Shown here: positions 56,001-62,000 of the stretch, piece by piece
How positions within the stretch are numbered: position 1 is the first letter of the stretch
Layout of the letters: each line of letters begins with the position of its first letter
Assembly (NCBI RefSeq): GCF_001522545.3
Contig: NC_031769.1
Coordinates: forward strand, 129,913,613-129,977,612
Source of the DNA: Parus major
Lineage: Eukaryota; Chordata; Aves; Passeriformes; Paridae
Reading direction: 5' to 3'
DNA: 64,000 bases
Translations under genes and position numbers: made by a program
The notes under the pieces: model-generated
The model's input: only the letters and a program-made list of their open reading frames with translations
What the model was told of the DNA's origin: nothing
Databases searched by the model: none

Positions 56001-59000
56001 ATTGGTATCAACCTCAACAGGTACATAAAGCACATAAAAGATGATTAAAAGCATTGCCGAGAGCTCAGTCAGCTTTCTAAGTGTTAACTGACTTAGAAAC
56101 TTTGGCTTAACTGTTTGTTTTGGTTAATACTGCTGCATGCTCTGTAGCATATGTTTAGACCATATGGCTTTGTATATCATAGTTAAAAAGGACAATCTAA
56201 CATCAAAAGTCATGTCACTATAGGGTAAACATTAGGATACTGGTACAAAAAGAGGACCTGAGTTGTTAATTTTAAAAAAAGACATTTTCCATAATAATTA
56301 ATTTTGAGTGTGTTCATTTTAAAATGTATTTAGCAAGGTCCTGCCATCTGTAATCTTACAAGCTCCTGAAGATTTAATATGCAAGAGCTGTAGAAGTAGC
56401 TTTACAGTTAGTGATTAATCATACTTGATTATAACACACTTCTTTAGACTATTTCTCCACTTCCATAATACACCACAATCTGGTCCTCAGCTTCATTCAA
56501 GTGCAATTAAAATACTACTTATTTCTAAGCTGCAGAATACTTGGCTTCCAGAAATCCTGTTACAATTAGAGTGGAATTTGTTGTACTGTTTTTATTTGCA
56601 TTGTAATTAAGCAACTGGTCATCAGCAGTACCTACTAGTCCATTTGCTAGTTAAACTTGGCAATGGGCAGTTTCCATTGCAGGGAGGGGCCCTCAATGCC
56701 ATCAGTATCAAAATACTGCAGTGGAGGGCACTCATTGCATGCAATGTGAAATGATTATCCATAATAGTAACCTTCAGTGAAACATCTGAGGCTGTACATG
56801 AATCGTCAGAAAACTGTGTTTTAATATCTCTCTGTAGCAAATGTAATGGGAATTACTGTGTAGATAGAGATGTTCCTGTCCAAACTATCCTGTTGATTGC
56901 TAAAAAAGACAGACCACCCTGGTATAGATATATACTGTCCCAGTTCTTAGAAGATATCCTGGGTGGTACTCACTGTGGTGATTAAGGTTGCCAAATCCCA
57001 GTAATGTTAGCAGGACTTATACAATGAGTTTCCCACGTATTACAGAGAATGTCTCTCTTGACAGTTCTTTGAGCAAGCAAGATGCCAGGTGAATTCAAAT
57101 GACAGGAAGTAATAAAACTTCTTTTCCCGCCTGTCTAGAAGTCAAGAGCAGATCCTGTCACTGAAAATGTTCATCAGTCAGTTAAGTCTTGCTGCATTTG
57201 ATGATATTACAAACCACAAAGTGTCATCTGAGCTCCTGCGTCTCACAGCAGACAATGTTTTCCTCTACATGGCCCCGGCCACCAGCTCCCTGTCACAGGA
57301 GTTCCAGCAGGACTCTGTGGAAGGCCTCCCACAGTTTCATAGTCTCCAAGTGTATTGTGAAGATTTGCAACTGGACAATCAGTTGTACAGCAAATCCAAT
57401 TTCCATTTTGCAGTCCTGCTGTGCCAAGAAGAGAAAAACGAAACCACACAGTGGTCAAGAATGAACAATCTCATTGTTTGTAACAAGGATTTGGAAATCT
57501 ATAAGGAAAACTGCTTTATAAAACTCTGTATTGCTTTTTCTGAGGAAGAGAATTTCATGTTTCACGTGAATGACCTCAGCTTTGAGCTCAAACCAGCTAG
57601 GCTGTATGTGGAAGACACCTTTGTTTACTACATTAAGACTTTGTTTGATACATATCTTCCAGAAAACAAAACTGCTTGTAAATCCATGAGTGCTTCAGAT
57701 GCTACCCTGATAGTGCCTGAACAAGTGAGAGAGCATGCAAGAGCTTTAGTCAAGCCAGTGAAGCTAAGAAAATTAAAAATACAACCTGTTAATGTCCTTG
57801 TCAGTATTCATGCTTCATTGAAACTGTATATAGCCTCAGATCACACCCCTCTCTCCTTCTCTGTGTTCGAGCGAGGACCCATCTTCACCACGGCCAGGCA
57901 GCTTGTCCACGCCTTGGCCATGCATTACGCTGCTGGAGCACTTTTCAGAGCAGGTCAGTACTTTTCCTTAACAAGCAACCTTTTCATTGTGTACCAGGAT
58001 TCTGTGGCTGTAGCTCAAGATGAGTACCCTAGCTGTTAGCCAGATGCGGAATTTTTGTTCTCCTTAGACACTGATAATGATACTTTCAGACACCTCTCAG
58101 GTCCTGTCACACAACAGAAGGGAAATAAACCAGCTGAGCAGACACCAGTGAAGATTTGCAATGTTGTGCTAAACACTAGCCAGCCACCTGAAGGCTGTAG
58201 CCACCTGAAACCCTGAACATAGCAAAAATAGGTGTTCTAGCTGGCTTAGGTTTTGTCATTTTGTATTATAGCACAAGTTCAGAATCAACCCACATTCCTT
58301 ACATAAACTCCCCAAAACACTGTTTAATCAAATTATTCAGCATGTTGCTCTGCGTTCAGAAGTAAATTATAGACCTGAACGTTGTTTTGTTGTTAAAACT
58401 CCTTTTGGCTGCAGTTTATGATTAGGAATCTGTCTTTCTTCATATAGAATTCAATCTAAACTGGCACACAGATGTTTGTTTTCCTTTGATCCAAGAACTA
58501 TGAAGTTTGCTGCTAGTAACTTTTTCCCATATAGGATCAATAGCAAGCAATTAGTCTTTTTAAGTTATTGGGTACATTTTGTTTTCCATAAATACTAATG
58601 TAGAAATAATGAAATCTGGTCTCTGATGTGTCTTGGTGCAGCACAGAATTTGTGCCTGGGACAGAAGGAAGCTCTTCCATGATCAAACAAAAGTAACATT
58701 TTCCACACTGAAATGTGGGATTTATTTTCCTGCAATATTAATAGTCAGATTTTCTGAAATCCTAATGCTTCAATTTGGACTGGAAGCATAGCTGCAAGCT
58801 GACTTCTGTGCACACTTTCCAAAACTGTACACGTGTATTTCATGTGTTTATAGATGCTGACCTTGTCTTTCACTGTGTGCATACCTGGCTTGCACAGCTG
58901 ACTGTGACAACACTGTGCACAGTTGTGCACCAGAACAGTGTACCAGGTCATTATTTTGCAATATTTTTTATTATTATAAAATATATTTTTATTATATTTT

Positions 59001-62000
59001 TATAATTTATATCAATTATCATTTGCAAGCAATATTACGTTTGCAAAATTTCTGTTTTTCTTTTTGCTACTTGTTTGGATTTGTTTTGTAGTTAAATCTC
59101 ATAGTACAGAAGGGCAGATCTAGTTGCTTGGTAATTAAGAGTGAAACTCTAGCCAAATATGGTCCACAGTGAAAATGCTTCTGCCCCATCACTTGGTCTG
59201 GGATCAGTGCTGTATCTGAAATCAAGCTGATGTAAGTATTAAAAACTGAGGTTTGCTTTGGTGGAACTTCTCTTCAGGAAAATACATATGCATGTATACT
59301 TAACTCCCATTAAAAGAACTAAAACTAAAATGTATTGTTTGAAAGGTGTCACCATGATTAAGATGGTGAATTGTGCTGATTAATGTTTGCTTTAGCAAAG
59401 AAAATGGTTTATGTTGAAGACTTTGTGACACTTGTCAAAAAAGCCAACTGTGTCAACAAAGTAAAAAAGGAAGGAAAAATCAAGCACAAAGCTTTATATG
59501 ATCTGCAAACCCTGAGTTTTTTTCTCACCATTAGCACAATTGGTCTCTTATGGAAGAGGACCTCGTGCTTCTGTGTTTTAATTACATTAATGTGGAATAT
59601 GGGTTGTTTGAACCCCTTCTGCTCACCACTGTCTCATGCATAGACCATTGGTAGCACAGACAGTCTTCCCATACAGCCATACCTTATACTCAGATATACA
59701 CTCTTTTGCTCTTAGCTGTGTGCAGGACTGCTGCTGACCTGTGGAAGGGGGCAGGATTTTCCTCAAAGCTTGCTGAAGGGGGTGCATCAGGCTGCCCTAT
59801 GTGTTACAAAGGAGTGGCCAGAATCCATTCAAGCCATGCATGGGGCTGGAGAGCTCTGTTCAAATATGCTGGTTAGCATTGCTTATCTCAAATCAGCCAA
59901 ACTTGCAATGGAAATCTCCTTTTCTAGTTCATTTGTCCCCTATATAAAAGTTAATAAAATTTTATTCAGAAATATCACATCTGACCCTATAGTTGCCTAT
60001 AAAGAAAATTCACTGGCTCTCTGCTAATTACCATCATATTTATTTCATGTCAGTGGATATAATTACTGGGCACAAGTGGGAAATGGCAGCCTGACATAAT
60101 ACTGTATTTCTGCAGAGTAAAATGCCACACAGAGCTTGTGAATTGAGGGGTTATTCCTGGTTCCTCATTCTCCTATTCCTGACTTACTCCCACACCTTCC
60201 TCCTTGGGTTGGGTGCTCCAAGCTGGCAGTGAGGAGCCATTGGGTTTGCCCTGAGCATTGGCTGAGGAGGGTCACCCATGCTGCAGGTTGCACATTATTC
60301 CCATACACTCTCCAAGGGTGAGCACAATCCATCCAGAGAGCTTCCCAAACCTGACAGGCAGGGACAGATTACAGCAAACCATTCCTGGCATACCAGGCAA
60401 CCCCTCAGTTTTGTGTTAGACTGTTTTCTTTCCTGGTTTTTATCTGTTTTACATTTCCTGAAATGCTGGCTGGCCCGGCAGGAGAGTGGAGTCTCCCATG
60501 TCCCAGGCTGGTGGTGCCTGCTGGGGATGTTGCAGGGCACCAAGGCACTAAGCTGAAGTGTCCTGTAGCCACTTTACATCACACCACCACATAGGACAAG
60601 GAATGTCAAGAATATTTAGGGGGGAAAAATCTCTAAGGAATTATTGCAATATTATTGATCAGAAAAAGCAGAGAGAACATCTCTCCCATCTGTACACGCC
60701 TCCCCCACCCCTCCAGCTTTTCAGCACTTCACACAGTGGCAAAGATTATTTATTAAAAATCCTACAGTGAGGGAATTGCAGACCCAGCCTGGAGCTCTGG
60801 CTTCCCCTGGTCCTGGCAGGAAAGGTCTGCCAGGGGATGCTCCTTTCCAGGCCAGCAGGGCCACAATGTGTGTTGCTGCTCTGTTCATTGCGTTGCCAGT
60901 AGCACTTGGGTTTTGTTTTTGTAGTCCATCCCACCCTGTCTCTTATGTCCACTCTGGTTCCCGCTTTTTATATTACAAGTACTGGAGTTCTCAACCTGCC
61001 AGAACTGAAATGTGGGACAGATTCAACAAGAATAATAGATTTTCCGGGAGCTTAGAATGATAGTATGAGATTAATTCATTTCATATGAGTAACATTTTCT
61101 CCTCCGTTCAGTTTTATGATTCAGCCTTCCACAGGAATGACTGGGAGGGGTTAAAAGAAAACAAGAAAAGCATCTGGATAGCAGGAGTTCTCAATGATGA
61201 GATGGGAAGGAGGAGGGCAGAGCGCAGATGAAGGGCCCTCCTGGGAGAGCAGGAGGCCAGTCTGTCCATCCTTCTTTCTTCTGGCCCTGTCACACCTTGT
61301 GCTGCTCTGACAGTGCCAGCTGAAATTCGTGGTACCAGGGCTCAAAGACCAAACAGTTCCTGTTTCACATTTATTGCCATTTCTGAATTGCTCTCTCTGG
61401 GCTGCCAAAAAAAGAGTTATGCAGCACTGTTTCCCTAATAAATCTGCTGCCTACCAGCCTGAGAAAGACAAGACCTGCACATAGCTTTCCAGCAACAGAT
61501 TGCTGCGTGCTCAGCCATCCAGCAAGCTGCTGGCAACCCTGAGTTTATATAGGAAATCAGATCTGCAGATACTTCTCCTGGGATATGCATAAGGAATACT
61601 CCCCTATGAGTAACCTAATCAGCATGTAGATGTCATTGCTGTTTACACAACTGTACTGAGCAGAAGACATTTGTCTGGCTTTCACTGCACTCTGAAAGAA
61701 AATGATCAGCTTAGAAGGGTTGGGATGGATTTAAAATAACTTCTTAAGCACTTGTCAAAAATCTGCATCCCTTTTCCTAACACTCCATCAAGCAATTGAC
61801 CTGCACACTCCCGTAAAGCAGTACATTGTATCAGTGTAAACTCCCTGTCACAATTCTATCGCATAAGGACGTGAAATCACAACACTGCCTTATAGTGTCT
61901 AAAAACAACCCAACCATCTGAGCTTGCAGTCCCATTCCTCTGTAGTTGTGAGGCTCTCGCATCCGCCTCCCTCACACACTTTTAGCAGAAATACGGGAAG

